A DNA stretch of 64,000 nt from Albifimbria verrucaria. Lineage: Eukaryota > Ascomycota > Sordariomycetes > Hypocreales > Stachybotryaceae. The notes below the pieces were generated by a model. That model ran no database searches, was not told where the DNA came from, and worked only from the letters and a program-made list of their open reading frames with translations. The position numbers and the translations under genes were made by a program. Positions 1 to 11,571 of this stretch are shown piece by piece. The stretch lies in assembly GCA_020081605.1 (NCBI GenBank), contig JAHREC010000013.1:5828001-5892000 (forward strand), written 5' to 3'. Every line of letters begins with the position of its first letter. The stretch's first letter is position 1.

Positions 1-289
1 GTCTTCTCAGTATGCTTCTCGTCTTTGGCATGCCCAAGCTTGTTGAGAACAGTGCGTCCTCTGCTAAATCCCCTTTGATGCTTTGACATTAATATGCTAA
101 CGCAAAACTGCAGTGGACCCCGAGATGCGCGCTGAGTTTGAGGCTCGCCAGAAAGAGGGTGGCTCGATGAGCAGCCTCATGAGCGGCGGTCAGCCAAACC
201 AGAGCCCGCTGGGCAACTTTGACATGGCTGCCTATCTGGCCGGCTCGGACAAGCAGGACGGCAATGGCAACGGGTCCAAGAAGAAATAA
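1..289 (+). CDS. C-terminal end of an unidentified protein (5' part outside the window)
   Basis: Only the last exon and a few bases of the exon before it are present. Bases 1-9 are coding. An intron runs 10-113, with GTATGC at the donor and a TGCTAAC branch site shortly before GCAG. Coding then resumes to a TAA at 287-289. The joined tail reads LLMDPEMRAEFEARQKEGG, continues with a Ser/Met/Gly/Asn-rich stretch and ends in GSKKK. The terminal lysines could be an ER-retrieval type signal if the missing part has a membrane anchor, but that is inference. I do not recognise the family from this fragment. The next gene is convergent, 473 bp away. Confidence 0.6.
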
Positions 290-762
290 GGAAGCGGCCT
301 GGATTTGGCGGGGCGGAGTTTGTACGTGTCATGAACATATACTTTGGGCAAAGTGAGGGAGGATGGGGCTACCTATAGAGCGCAGCTATGCGTGTGTAGT
401 TGGACTTTGCTAGAGATGAATCAACACTTATACATGCAAGATAATGCCACTGCCTGGCTATAGAGTGATTAATGGTTGGGAATCGAACGAATCGGATTTG
501 TCTATGCCAATCAAAGTCTACGCGGCGCAGATAAATGATTGCAACCTATCTCTTTGCGCATTGGAAAACCTCATATCTTTCGTTCAGCGTCATTGTCTAA
601 TTAAATGCAACCGAACGGCTTCAGCACCACCCATACGACAGACATAATGGAGACATGATGGACAAATTGCGATATTTGAAACAAAAACCTCCTCCCAGTC
701 ATGGATATCAAACTTCTAATCCTTCAGCTCTTGTCCCAGGGCCAAAATTCGTGGGCGACCGC
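290..762. other. Convergent intergenic region
   Basis: 473 bp between two facing stop codons. AT-richer than the flanking exons and presumably the two 3' UTRs. Short ORFs here have no protein-like features, and I see no RNA gene or repeat. Confidence 0.6.
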
Positions 763-1910
763 TTAACCGTCGAAGTCGCCGCCAAAATCGGCACCATCCT
801 CTGTGAGCGTAGTTAGCAATCATACAGGCTTGAACGGATTTTGTGATGGGGGACGAGACGTACCAAAACCATCCTGATAGGACTCGTTATTATCGTCATC
901 GAAAGCGTTAGCAATCATAGCACCACCGAGCAGACCGGCACCGACACCAAGCGCAGCGCCACCGGCTGCCATGCCCATACCGCTCCCGCCGCCGGTCCTG
1001 CGCTGTGGGTAGCCTCCATAGCCTCCTCCTGGGGCTCCATGGCCTCCGTAGCCGTAACCTCCAGAGGGAATGAAGCCACCTTGAGGGGATGGCCCATGAA
1101 GCCGCCGCCACCACCAGGGGCTCCGTGGGAGCCATATCCACTTGAGGGAATGAATCCGCCGCTTGTCTGGCCGTAACCTCCGTGACCGGGATAGCCACCG
1201 CCGCCGCTGGAGGCCTTGGCCTTACCCAGAATCTTGCCTAGGAAGCCGCCCTTCTTCTCGCGCGGCGGCAAGTCTTGAGGGAAAGGACTACTTGACTGGC
1301 CATAGCGCTGTGCGTCGGGACCCTGGTTGCCGTAGCCGCCACCGTAGGGCTCAGGCTGCTGCTGGGGATAGCCGCCGCTGTTCTGCGACATGGGACGGCT
1401 GCCGTCGGGAACGTATGGGGCCGGATTGGGAGAGTAAGGGTTGTTACTCGAGGGTAGGGGCTGGAGGAGCCGTAGCCGGGGGTGGTTGAGCGCCGCCAGG
1501 GCCGCCACGAGCGCGGGCCTCTTCCTCGGCCTGCAGCTGAGCGGCGTAGCGGGCGTCTTCGTCAACGCGCGAGGAGCTGCCGCCGGGGCGGAGCGCCAGA
1601 GTGGTCGTCGTAGGGGTTCTTCTTGGTGTCGGTCGGGATGGGGGCGTTATTGGGCTCATAGCCGGGAGGGGCGCCAGATGGCGGGGCATCTTCCGCGGGG
1701 AAGACGGGGCCGTGGGCTTCTCCCATTGCGACTTCTTGGTGTAGAGGTTCACGTAGAACCTGGGCGAGTCAGCGATTGGCGTTGCGACACAGCAGGGAAG
1801 CTGGGAAGGCTCACCATTCCTTGTACTGCTCATTCCAGCGCGCGGCCCAGCCCGCAGGCACCTCTGGCGCCTTGGGAGGGGAGGGCCCGGAGGGGAGCAA
1901 AATCGGCCAT
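763..1910 (-). CDS. WW-domain protein, Wwm1-like
   Basis: The N-terminus carries one WW domain (about residues 12-45): PAGWAARWNEQYKEW, then FYVNLYTKKSQWEKP, with both tryptophans and the final proline present. A long Gly/Pro/Tyr/Gln-rich low-complexity middle follows, then a hydrophobic glycine patch (ALGVGAGLLGGAMIANAFDD) and an acidic DGADFGGDFDG tail. WW domain plus this patch and tail match yeast Wwm1, a metacaspase-interacting protein. Introns are 1760-1814 and 801-863. The reading frame is broken about six times, for example a C run one base short at 1085-1088 and others near 1890, 1708, 1600, 1510 and 1450. After correction the length is about 343 residues. Start chosen at the ATG 1910 just before the WW domain. 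Function in this fungus is inferred only. Confidence 0.8.
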
Positions 1911-3766
1911 CAGCAGTAGGGAGGATGTGTTGAGTCTCTGTTTGGATGAGGTCAAAGTTGAGGTAGTTTAAACCAGGTAGAAAACGAAGGTTTGTGAGGT
2001 AAGGCAAGGTGTTTAATGTGATGATGCACTGTACAGTGCCTGTGGGGTATTAAAGCAGCAGGCAATGAGCTAATGGCTCAAGGTGGCCGAGGGTGGCGCA
2101 GACTCTCCTACGTAACGGCCCAAGGCGATGATGGCCGTAGAAATCCGAGCACGAGTCCACCAGCCGCAAGGCAAAGGGGAAGAAGGGGCAGGAAGAGAGG
2201 GAACAATGGAGATTGGCCACTGAGGCTTTGCTCTGCTTCTACAGTACACGAGGACACCTTGTTCTCGCCTCACAGACTTTGTAATTACATGACATGGGAC
2301 ATTCCATGGCCATTTGGTGCCGTCAGGTGGACAGACGGACGGTGATAGCATGCGGGGTCACCCAGGACCAAGCGTGGTGTGGCGGGGAGGTACCAGTCTA
2401 GGCGACGCATGGAAGGCCTGTACCTTGGCGCTTCCTTGGCGCAGCCTGCGTCTACATGTTCCTCCATCGCGCTGCGTCTTTGTGCAGAGTCGAGAGGCAA
2501 AGGCAGCACAGCCACAGCGATATATTGATTCGAGGCCTGGCTTCCATTCCGTTTTTGCGCAATTACCCAGTCGAATGAAGAATCACGGCATTTCGGCATA
2601 CGGTACCACACGGAAATACACAGCCATCGCCGTCTTCCTCGGCCAAGGTCGTGGCCGTTTCACCGACGGCGTCGGTCCATCGTGAGACAAGGACACCGTC
2701 ACCACCTAAACACCTTACCTTTTCTTCTTTCTTCTTCTTCGCCAAGTCGAACCAGGCCGTTCCAAAGTCCGCATTATTGGCTTTTTGGTCTTCTCCTGAC
2801 CCCGCACTATCCACCCCTTCGATGCTTCAATCAGCCTGAACTGTCCTGATTGCTCAGCGAGCCAGGAGCCAAGACTGTCCAAGGCGAGTTCAAAGCGGGT
2901 CGCAAATTACCTGGGAACGTTAGCCTTGGTACAATTACATGCATATATGGTGTTTTTAAGGAGACACAACTTGAGCCTGCTAGAGACTTACACAAATATG
3001 CAAGAAATACTGTAATGTAGATGATATGATGGGGTAAGGAAAAATGGTATATGATGCCTTAATCTGATTATCTTGCTCTTTTCAAAGAAGACAATTAGCA
3101 GAACCAACAAACACTCCACATGATGCAGTATGCATATCCCGTAACAGGTGATGAAGGCACAGCGTGGAATACAAACTGATAGCCAAAGATCCGGAGAAGT
3201 CCAAACTTTCCACCTCGGACGAGATTGCGGACGATCCCATAGCCTTCAATCGGGAGGTGCCGGCAGAGGGCATTGTTCAACGTCACCTCTGAGCCCTCAT
3301 CCTTGATTACGCAGTCAAGTCATGCTCATGCTGACAATGCCTTGTAGCAGAATTCCGATGATCATATTTGGAGTTGTATTTGACCCTAAGTGGGAAATAT
3401 CAAGTACAGCGGGAAGTGGCAATCCTAATCATCAAGCAGTAGTACATGTCTTCGGGGCTAGTAACTGTCTATTCGAGCCACTCCTGACTATTCCTCCAGT
3501 TCGATCTGGGCATAGCCACGCTTTCACTGTGTAGTTGTGATATTAACATGGCTTTTTCCACGTCGAAGCGAACCATCTACCCAAATCCATCATGCCCCAA
3601 AGACGCAGCTCCTCGTCATGCCGTGTCATCTGTTCATACCCTGACACCTGCAACCAACCTGGTAGAAATAAAGCCAGGTCACCCACCGGTGGAGATGTTC
3701 AAGCTTGATGAACCAGTTTCTGCTGACTCTGCAGGCATCTGAAGCAGCTTTCAGCTAACTCATCCA
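1911..3766. other. Intergenic region, no gene seen
   Basis: About 1.86 kb upstream of the WW-domain gene. It holds only short ORFs without domain-like sequence, pyrimidine-rich patches near 2700-2760 and AT-rich sequence at 2930-3080. I find no RNA gene until the tRNA at 3767. Confidence 0.6.
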
Positions 3767-3852
3767 GCCCCGTTGGCTAAGTGGTATAGCGTGTCACTAG
3801 TACTTCCTCAGTGGCAATGACAAGATCACTGGTTCGATTCCAGTACAGGGCA
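3767..3852 (+). tRNA. tRNA-Thr (anticodon AGU) with a 14-nt intron
   Basis: The cloverleaf can be folded by hand. Acceptor stem is GCCCCGT with ACAGGGC plus discriminator A. The D stem is GCTA/TAGC. The anticodon stem TGTCA/TGACA encloses the anticodon AGT at 3799-3801. The T arm is ACTGG-TTCGATT-CCAGT. The anticodon loop is too long unless 14 nt (3803-3816) are removed just after position 37, the canonical site for eukaryotic tRNA introns. The mature length is then 72 nt. One acceptor pair is a C-A mismatch (position 5), which could be real or a sequence error. This is the only tRNA I found in the window. Confidence 0.9.
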
Positions 3853-4275
3853 AGCATGAGATTCTTCATTTTGCCTATCCTTTTACCTTTTCTTTTGTTC
3901 ATAGGGTTGTTGGTTGGTGTTGTTGTTGATATGTATATGCATGGCTTATTTTTGGTTGGAAAGGGTTGTGTGGACTAGTAAACCCTCGGGGACGAGCTCA
4001 TAAGAACAAGTAACGACCAGCTTAGTGTTCTTTTTCAAATATCTTGGAGGACATTAATGAGCTAAAGAGTGTCCAATCCCTGATGTTACAACTAAATAAG
4101 GAGATCAATCATAGACATTATTTCATAGCGACGAGCAATGCCAAAGAAGTCACTAAAACATGTCCTGTTTTGATAGTAACCGTTATCCCTATTCCAATCT
4201 ACGAACTGTATCCCGAGGTATTCTGAATTCACTTATAGCTTACAGTAAAAAAACCAGCTTGCTCCTTGTTGACGC
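3853..4275. other. Intergenic region after tRNA-Thr
   Basis: 423 bp. A T-rich stretch immediately after the tRNA (3866-3900) could serve as the RNA polymerase III stop. The rest is AT-rich and is presumably the 3' UTR of the convergent transporter gene. Confidence 0.5.
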
Positions 4276-6620
4276 CTACGCATACTCCCTGTCGTCCGCG
4301 CCACGCCGCTCGCCAAAGAGATACGCTGCCTCCAGACAGAACCGTCCGTGGCCTCTTTCCATCCGCCTCTCGCTGCCATAACATATCAGCACGGCATCGA
4401 CGATGCCACTAAGGATACCTTCCATCGCGCCCATCACCGAATAACCGATGAAACTGGCCATCAATCCAACCACGTACGCGTACGCCGACCCTCGCACTCC
4501 CATGCCGTCAGGCAGCTGGATCCGAAGCTGTTTGGCGGTAATTACCCATCCAGCAAAACCCAGCGCCGTTGCCATTATCAGCCGTGTTGCGACCAGGAGG
4601 AGCTTTGCTAGACGGTAAGGTAACAGCCCGTTGGCTTGTCCGCGAAGGCGCAAAGCCCTAGGCGTAAGTGCTGTCGTAGGGATAGCCGGCGACACAACTT
4701 CCATCTGATCGAGTCCTCGCGCCGAAGTAGCCAGCGTCTGCGAATGGATGGCCGCATACGTAATTGTCAGAGGGTTCGTAAGGGCAACAATCGGAGTCGG
4801 GACCCAAAACGCCACCAGGCTCGAGATCATAGACCCGATTCTTCTAGGTAATAGGATCAAAGGAGCTCGGACGAGAAGCGACAGTAGCGTAGTCTCGCAG
4901 ATGCTGCCAAAAATGGTCGTCACAGCGTGATTAAGTGCAGCCAGAACAATCTCCCTGGATGGCGTAGGCGGCCCTGCATTTCGATGAAAGTACCACTGGG
5001 ATACTGTTGCTGCCGTCGTTGCTCGGTGCACACCATTCATGACGGAAAGCGTCCACATGTACATGAAGACGAAAGCCGCTCCAATCCACCAGCTGGAGAA
5101 GCGGATGATGAATCGCAACAAGGACTGGGAAAAGTACCCGCCCATGAAAACACGCGTGAACATGGCGAGCCAGGCCCAAGTCCACAACACAATAAACGCC
5201 AGACATCCAAATCCCACCAAAAGCAGACCTGGGTTTTGGGCCAAGATTTTGGACGAGAACTGCAAGATCTCGATGGCTTGGTCGATTGCCCGACGTCCTT
5301 TGACGACTAGCCACAGCCAGAGCACACAAGATGCACCAGGGACAAGCGCCGCCCATCGCATCACAGTGTCCTGAAAACTTGACCCATGCGTTCGACCTTT
5401 GAAAGATGATGCAAATGAGTAAATGGAAAATGAAAACATAATGACTGGCACTGCTATCAGGATCACGCTGACAAGAGGTCGCACGAACGACCGCAGCGCA
5501 GCCAGCCAGATAAAGGATACAAAGATGGCAACGATGGTGTCGACAGCCAGCATATCAAACGATCTTTGTAGTGTCGTATATATCGTGTCACCAACCGGGC
5601 TCTTCCTTGGTGAAGTGTGTAGCCAGACCAACACAAAGGTTGACATCATTCCTGCGAAGCTGATCAAGAAAATCCAGGCAAAGAAAGGGTCGTGCCTGAA
5701 TATTTCTCCCTCGACGTGGGTAATCTGTGTCTGTACCGTGTTGGGATCGGGCTCTGTTTGGTGCATATCGCTGGCATCGGCTTCGCTCGTTGATGACCGT
5801 CGGGGAATGAAGGGTGCTCGTTCCGACTGTGACTTGAACCGCTGAAAGGGAGGGGGCTACCGTCCGTTAGAGCCTCGCCTAATAACGACTCTGGCGGCTC
5901 CTCATCTCCATCTTCTTGAGACTCTAGGCCGACCTCTACCATTTTGCCCTTTGCATCATGGCTCCGTTCGCTGCCTTGGTCGCCGGCGGCCCTGGTACTT
6001 CCTCTGCCTCCTCCAATAGGACGTCTCTTCCGGTGTGTGGTTGATAGGTGCTCCTTGAGCCATTCCAGCTACTCCTGATGCCCCTTCCGAAGCCTCTATC
6101 CCGGTAAGGATGGTCCTCATGTCCTAAGCTATCCTCCAAGGACCCACGGCTGTTTGCATCTGACTCGCGACTCTCAGCAAGCTTACTGGCCGCGGCTACT
6201 CGCCGCGACCTCTGCAGCGCAAAGAGATCAGCAGCCTCCCTATCCCGTTCCTCTTCGTCGTCCTCCTCGCGGAACTCGTCTAAAGTGCTGTGAAAGAGCG
6301 GAGCGTCCTGCGCCGTCGAAATGCGGGATGCGAAGCCGAGCTGGCCGAACCGCGAGCCGCTGCCGTTTTGCTGATATGGATTCCCGGCATATCCCTCGAC
6401 AGAAAAGAGCGATGGGATGCGGTGCCTCTGCCGGATTCGCGCTGTAGTCGGTTGGGTCGCGAAGGCCAGTCGGACTGGCGGGCGGATGCATCGTTATCGG
6501 CCTGGCCAAAGTTGGACAACCTCGACTGGGACTGGGCCAGAAACCTCGACGCGTCTGTTGCTGTGATTAGTAGAACTCGGATAAAACATCAGGTCCGAGG
6601 CACGCACACTCTGAGAACAT
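4276..6620 (-). CDS. Choline-transporter-like (PNS1/CTL, SLC44 family) membrane protein
   Basis: About 764 residues after frame correction. The N-terminal third is hydrophilic and charged (FREEDDEEERDREAADLFAL). The C-terminal part, 496 residues in one uninterrupted frame, holds about ten hydrophobic helices, with the family-typical GNP-like loops, Arg/Pro-rich turns and a conserved helix near VVGLMASFIGYSVMGAMEG. This is the CTL/PNS1 fold, which in animals carries choline; the fungal substrate is not established. The first exon is only 13 nt (ATGTTCTCAGAGT). Intron 6555-6607 with a CTACTAATC branch site joins it to give MFSEYASRFLAQSQSRL, and this decides the start. Single missing bases near 6423, at the CCC at 5990-5992 and in the G run 5852-5856 break the N-terminal part. 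Confidence 0.85.
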
Positions 6621-7992
6621 GGCGCCCCTTCACCAACCGCCACCTCAGACTTTGGGGGATCACGTCGTGGACTCGATGATTGATAAGACGGGTGCTTCGC
6701 TGGGGCACGATGATAGCGTTACGGGGCGATGTAAAGCGGTGAGCGAGGCCAGGGCCCACTGTGATACGGGCTCACGAAGTAATGCAGACACGAGCGATGG
6801 GGTGGGAGGAATATTGAAGCTGACGATCAAGGTAGAATGAAAATTAAAGGGTTTGGGTCGGTAGGTTTGAGGTCATGCGGCGATAGGCGGATGAGGTGAG
6901 TGAGGCGGAGGGTCGATCCAATGACCCATTGTCAGGCAGAACCTAGAGATAGGCGCTGGAGTGGTAGGCGGTCAGGGTCTGGTTCGTCTGGGAGACCTCC
7001 GCAAGCGGGCCTCTGGGTACAGGCAGCCACCCGCGTAGGCAGGCCAAGGTACCTGCCCCTGGCTGCTGTTTACGCATATCATGGATGTACCAGACCTTAC
7101 CCCCAAGGCACGTACAGTAGGTGCTGCAGTGCTTGCTTACAGCATGTACCTACCAAGTGCATGCAGGCAGCCAAGGTGCCTTAGCCGTACGTCTACCTAC
7201 TAACTACTGCATACAGACAGAGTCCCTCAAGGAAATGCTTGTCGTCGAGATGGAGATGCAAATGTCTCCCTCTCCAACTAACGCATGCGGAAATGCCAAA
7301 GCCCGCGCGGTGCACAGCTGATGCCAATTGCTTGCACAGACCCAGCTCAGCGCATAAAACCTACCTATCTAAAATCCGTTTCGGGCCACAGCAGCAGTAC
7401 AGCAGCATCGACATCTGACCTAACCGCTGTGTCATATGACGGCAACAATCCCTAATCTGAGCACGGTATAGGCATGGATGGGCTTGAGACCACTTGCGTC
7501 ACCACCGATAACGCCCTGATTAGACCCCATGCCCACCGCCTCGGCTTAGCACCCAAACACACCCAAGAGCCCCATCCCATCGTGCATGTACCCGGGTACC
7601 TCCGTCCGCCCTGAGCCCACGCCTGCGCTCCAGGTACCCCCACGACGGAGCTCGTGACAGCCCTGCCCATCGACACACCTCCATCGCCAAGCTCTCCTGT
7701 TGCCAGTCGACCTTCTGCGTTGCCATCCTCCGGTCAATTTACCTCCCTCGCATCTTCCAGCGTACCAGGCTTCACGGGCCCCGTCCTAGCGTCCTTGCTG
7801 AACCTCCCGAATCTTGCAGGCGGCGCACGTGCTTCTTACGTCTGAGGGCTCCGTTTGCGTCCAGTTCTCCTCGACCCATCCACCTGAAGCTTCCCAGCCA
7901 GCGGAAGACGAACGGAGGCTGAACCCTCTCTCCCTGTCCGGTCCCTCGGCTGCTCTTCCTCGACTCCCTCGACCCCCTCCTCCTCTCTCCTC
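6621..7992. other. Divergent promoter region (transporter / Rab4-like GTPase)
   Basis: 1.37 kb between two start codons. No gene seen. It carries many TACCT/AGGTA pentamers (around 7047, 7143, 7190, 7357, 7590 and 7630) and a pyrimidine-rich leader at 7900-7992 just before the GTPase ATG. Confidence 0.5.
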
Positions 7993-8737
7993 ATGTCCTC
8001 GACCCCTGGGACTACATCGCCAAGTTAGTCTGCATAGGCGACTCGGGATGCGGCAAGTCGAGCCTCACCATCCGCCTCTGTGAGGGCCGCTTCTCCGCCC
8101 ACCACGACGTTACCATCGGCGTTGAGTTCGGCTCGCGCATTGTCCCCGTCGGCCCTCCGCATAACAAGCCCCCGTCATCACCTCTCCCGATGTCTCCGAA
8201 GGCCTGCCCGAACCGCCCCGCGATACCAGCGCCACCCCTCAGAAGCACATGAAGCTCAGCTTGTGGGATACCGCCGGCCAGGAAACCTACAAATCCGTCA
8301 CGAGGTCATACTTTCGCGGCGCTAGCGGTGCCCTGCTCGTCTTCGACCTGTCAAGGAGACAGACCTTCCAGCATGTCACGGATTGGTTAAACGACCTACG
8401 TCAGATCGCAGAGCCCGACATTGTCGTTATACTGGTCGGCAACAAGGCCGACCTGACGCAGCAGGACGACAACAAAAGAGAGGTCACGAAAGAGGAGGCC
8501 GAGGAATGGGCGAGCAAGAATGGCGTGATGGAATACGTCGAGACGAGTGCCAAGAGCGGGGAGAATGTCGAAAATGCCTTCGTCAGGGTGGCAGAGAGGA
8601 TATACCAGAATATACAAGCAGGAAAGTACGACCTCAACGACAGGCGGTCAGGGGTCAAGGGTCCCAGCGCTGGCGGAAGCCGGCAAGTGAGGTTAGCTGG
8701 CGATGCCAGCAAAGCTGCCGGCAGCGGGTGCTGCTGA
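7993..8737 (+). CDS. Rab4/Ypt4-type small GTPase
   Basis: About 248 residues. The G motifs are in order: P-loop GDSGCGKS, switch I ending in TIGVEFGSRIV, WDTAGQE, GNKADL and TSAKSG. The protein ends in GSGCC for double geranylgeranylation. The effector-side sequence TIGVEFGSR, SVTRSYFRGASGALLV and the helix before the tail fit the Rab2/4/14 branch, best Rab4 (S. pombe Ypt4), which acts in early-endosome recycling. Unusually, about 30 Pro-rich residues are inserted between the two switch-region beta strands (8151-8247). Two C runs are each one base short (8003-8006 and 8169-8173). Correction gives the start MSSTPWDYIAKLVCIGDSG and a continuous frame. No introns. The GTPase call is firm; the Rab4 assignment is less so. 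Confidence 0.85.
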
Positions 8738-9130
8738 GAAGGCATGCAACCGGATAACCCTTCTACGATACCTACTTAATTACGAAAGGGGTTAGCTACA
8801 GGCGTCGCGCCGTGGATTGTATAGTAATGGATAATACACGAGTCAAGTGGGTGGGGAGGCATGCATCATAACAGCAATTCAAAAGGAAACAACATCATGT
8901 TGCATTAAAGTGCGGAGTACGTGCTAGTGACTTGGTCTTTTTATGTTATTACATCCCAATCCATGTCTCGTCATAGTTCGCCATAATAGAGCCAGCTTCG
9001 CCTGCTCTTTCGAGATTTTCAACCCCATATCCAATGGACTCGGTTCCATTGCATACCCCGTCCATCGACGCGTTGGGTTTCATATGCTTCCCTAGCTAAG
9101 TGATATTCACAAGAAGCCCGATTCATTGAC
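8738..9130. other. Convergent intergenic region (Rab4-like / pmt2)
   Basis: 393 bp between facing stop codons; AT-rich, presumably 3' UTRs. Nothing else seen. Confidence 0.5.
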
Positions 9131-11571
9131 TTAGTCGGTCATTCTCCAGGTGTCGAACCACTTCATGTAGCTGTACTCCTTGTTGGGGCCGACCATGCCC
9201 CAGCAGATGGGGATGAACAAGATGTAGAGGCCAATGATGACGGTGTACAGGAATCCGTACACGGCACTCTGGACTGTGGCGTTGCGGTTCCTTACGCACC
9301 AGTCAACCAGGAAGCCAAAGGTCAAGATGGCAAAGTAGAGAGCAGGGTAGTAGTGGTGGACGTAGGTGACACGGGCCATGATAACAAAGGGAGGTAGTGC
9401 AGGAACCATCCGATGATGGGGTAGATGCCTGAGTAGTGGATCTGGTCGATCTCCGTGGGCGTCAGGTCCTTGAAGCCTCGCTGCCAGCGCACAATATACC
9501 AGGCGACAATAAGGCCAACAAGGCCTAGAGCAGCCGTGGAACCCCAGTAGACGAGAGGGTTACCGAGGAGGAAGTACTTGACAATCTTGTCATCCCAGCT
9601 GCACATTCGGAGTCCAACGTGCAGGATGGGCCACTGCCACCACTTGGAGGCAAGATCGTCCTGCTTATCAGGATCAGGAACAAGAGCGTTGTTGGAGGTC
9701 ATCATGGCAACATTGAGATGGACAAAGTCGTGGAAGAAGGGTGACTTGTAGACGCCAGGGTCACCGGGAGGAACTATGAATCCAGTTAGTATATAGTTAT
9801 AGTTGGACAAGTGGTTTGCTTACGCTTCTCGTTCCAGTGAGCCTCGACGTTCCAGTGGGTGTACGAGTCACGGGGTTGTTCTCCTTGGTGCAGGTAACTT
9901 CGATTTGCTTGAAACCCCACTGAGGCAGGTTCTTGTTACCAGCACGGAGGTAGCAGCCAAGAGCCTCGTGCTTAAGACGGAAAGCAGTAGCAAGGGTTCG
10001 GATTCTGCTGCGATCGCGAGATGCGGCGTCACGCACAACCTCAATCTTCCAGTGGTCCTTGTGATCGCCAACAGTAACGTTGCCGTAGCAAGAAACCTCC
10101 TTATCAGACTTGGTCACAGGGGCGGCAATATCGTGGGAGTGGAGGTTACGGCCGGTCTGGGCGTGGATGAGACGGATGGTTGAGCCATCGGCGAGGAAAC
10201 GCATATCCGGAGACTCAGCATCGTAATCAGGCTCGCCGCGAGGAGGGTAGAAGAACCAGTCGTTGTTGGAATCCTTGTGGTGATAGCAAGTAACCTGCTG
10301 TTGGTTGGAGCCCTCGGGATAAGTCTGGACGTGAGAGTGGAGGAGACCACCACCGTAGCCCATGTTCTTGATGGTTGCGCGAGAGCCAATGGCGATTTCG
10401 AGGGGCTGTTCTTGCCAACCTCGGTTCCCTTCAAGTTGGCCTGGAAGAGCGAGCTCATCTGGGCGTCGCCAGGACCGGTTCGGTCAAGGATAGCAAAGTG
10501 GAGAGCGAAGGAGAGCAGGTAGATCAGGAAAGGAACGATGATGAGACCGACAATTCTGGTAAAAGATGGGCTGCCAGAGTAGGCTGTGGTATTTGTTAGT
10601 CAGAAGTAGGCACAAGGGGCTGGAGGGAAAACTAACCAGGGGCATCTTGGTGTCACCAAACTTGTTCCAGAGATCCTCAATGGTGTAGAGACCAACGAGA
10701 GCGGTGACGAAGAGACCAACAAGCTTGACACTGCAGACACAGCCGATGCTGAGACCCGTCATGAACAGCCAAAAGAACCATTCAGGCTCGAAGCTGTTGC
10801 GGCGCTGGTTGTGGAACTTGGTCAGACACAAGACGGTGGAGACGGTGCCACAGAGCAACATGGAGTCGAGCAGGATGAAACGGCTGATGGTGGTGTAGGA
10901 GTTCTCGCAGAGGACCATGAGGGTGACGAGCCAGACGGTGGGGCGGGTGAACTTGAGCTCGCGGGCCGTGTAGTATGCCATGGGGATGCACACGATACCG
11001 AAGAAGGCGTTGAAGATTCGCATAAAGGTGTAGTTGACCTCCTCGGGGTACTTCTCTCCGGACTTGAACTCGAAGGATCCGTTGTAGCCAGCGAGAACAC
11101 CGGACAGGCCGACCAACATCTTTCCGAGCGGTGGGTGGACATCGAAATAGTACTCGTGCTTGATGTAGTAGCTACCGAACTTGCCGAAGCTGTGGGATTC
11201 CAAGTCAGCCCGTGGCCTTTTGTTTCGAAAAGTCGGAGTATAACTTACTGAGCCTCATCCCAAGTGACGATGTCGCTCAGGCCAATCTTCCACAGACGGG
11301 TAATGAAGGCGAGGATGGTGAAGATGAGCGGGGCGAGGACGAACTCCCACTCGTCGAGAGTCTCGAGCAGGGTGGGCTCCTGGGAGTTTGGTCAGTCTTG
11401 ATGCAGTGGTTGATGGCGTCTGGAGCTCCAGCGTACCTTCTTGACCAGCTTCTTCTTGTCCTCGGGTTGAGGGGCCGGGACGACAGGAGCTTGCGACGAG
11501 GCGACAGGTCGTTGTCTGAGGCCATCGCCAACATCGGCGCCGGAGGCGACAGCAATCTTCTCGACAGCCAT
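9131..11571 (-). CDS. pmt2: Dolichyl-phosphate-mannose--protein mannosyltransferase, PMT2 subfamily
   Basis: An ER membrane enzyme that transfers mannose from dolichyl-phosphate to Ser/Thr of secreted proteins; in fungi PMT2 normally works as a heterodimer with PMT1. About 741 residues. The first luminal loop has the acidic catalytic motif [14 protein letters not shown], followed by [15 protein letters not shown], then several transmembrane helices. Three MIR repeats lie in the large luminal loop ([52 protein letters not shown]). The C-terminal helices end at [10 protein letters not shown]. Introns are 11380-11436, 11190-11248 (splits the His of the catalytic motif), 10584-10636 and 9774-9823. 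Four C runs are one base short (10639-10642, 10402-10405, 9872-9875, 9389-9391). The PMT2 call rests on close remembered similarity to fungal PMT2. Confidence 0.93.

Noticed and set aside
1441..1971. 176-codon plus-strand frame opposite the WW-domain gene
   Set aside because: Antisense shadow of a Pro/Gly-rich, GC-rich coding sequence.
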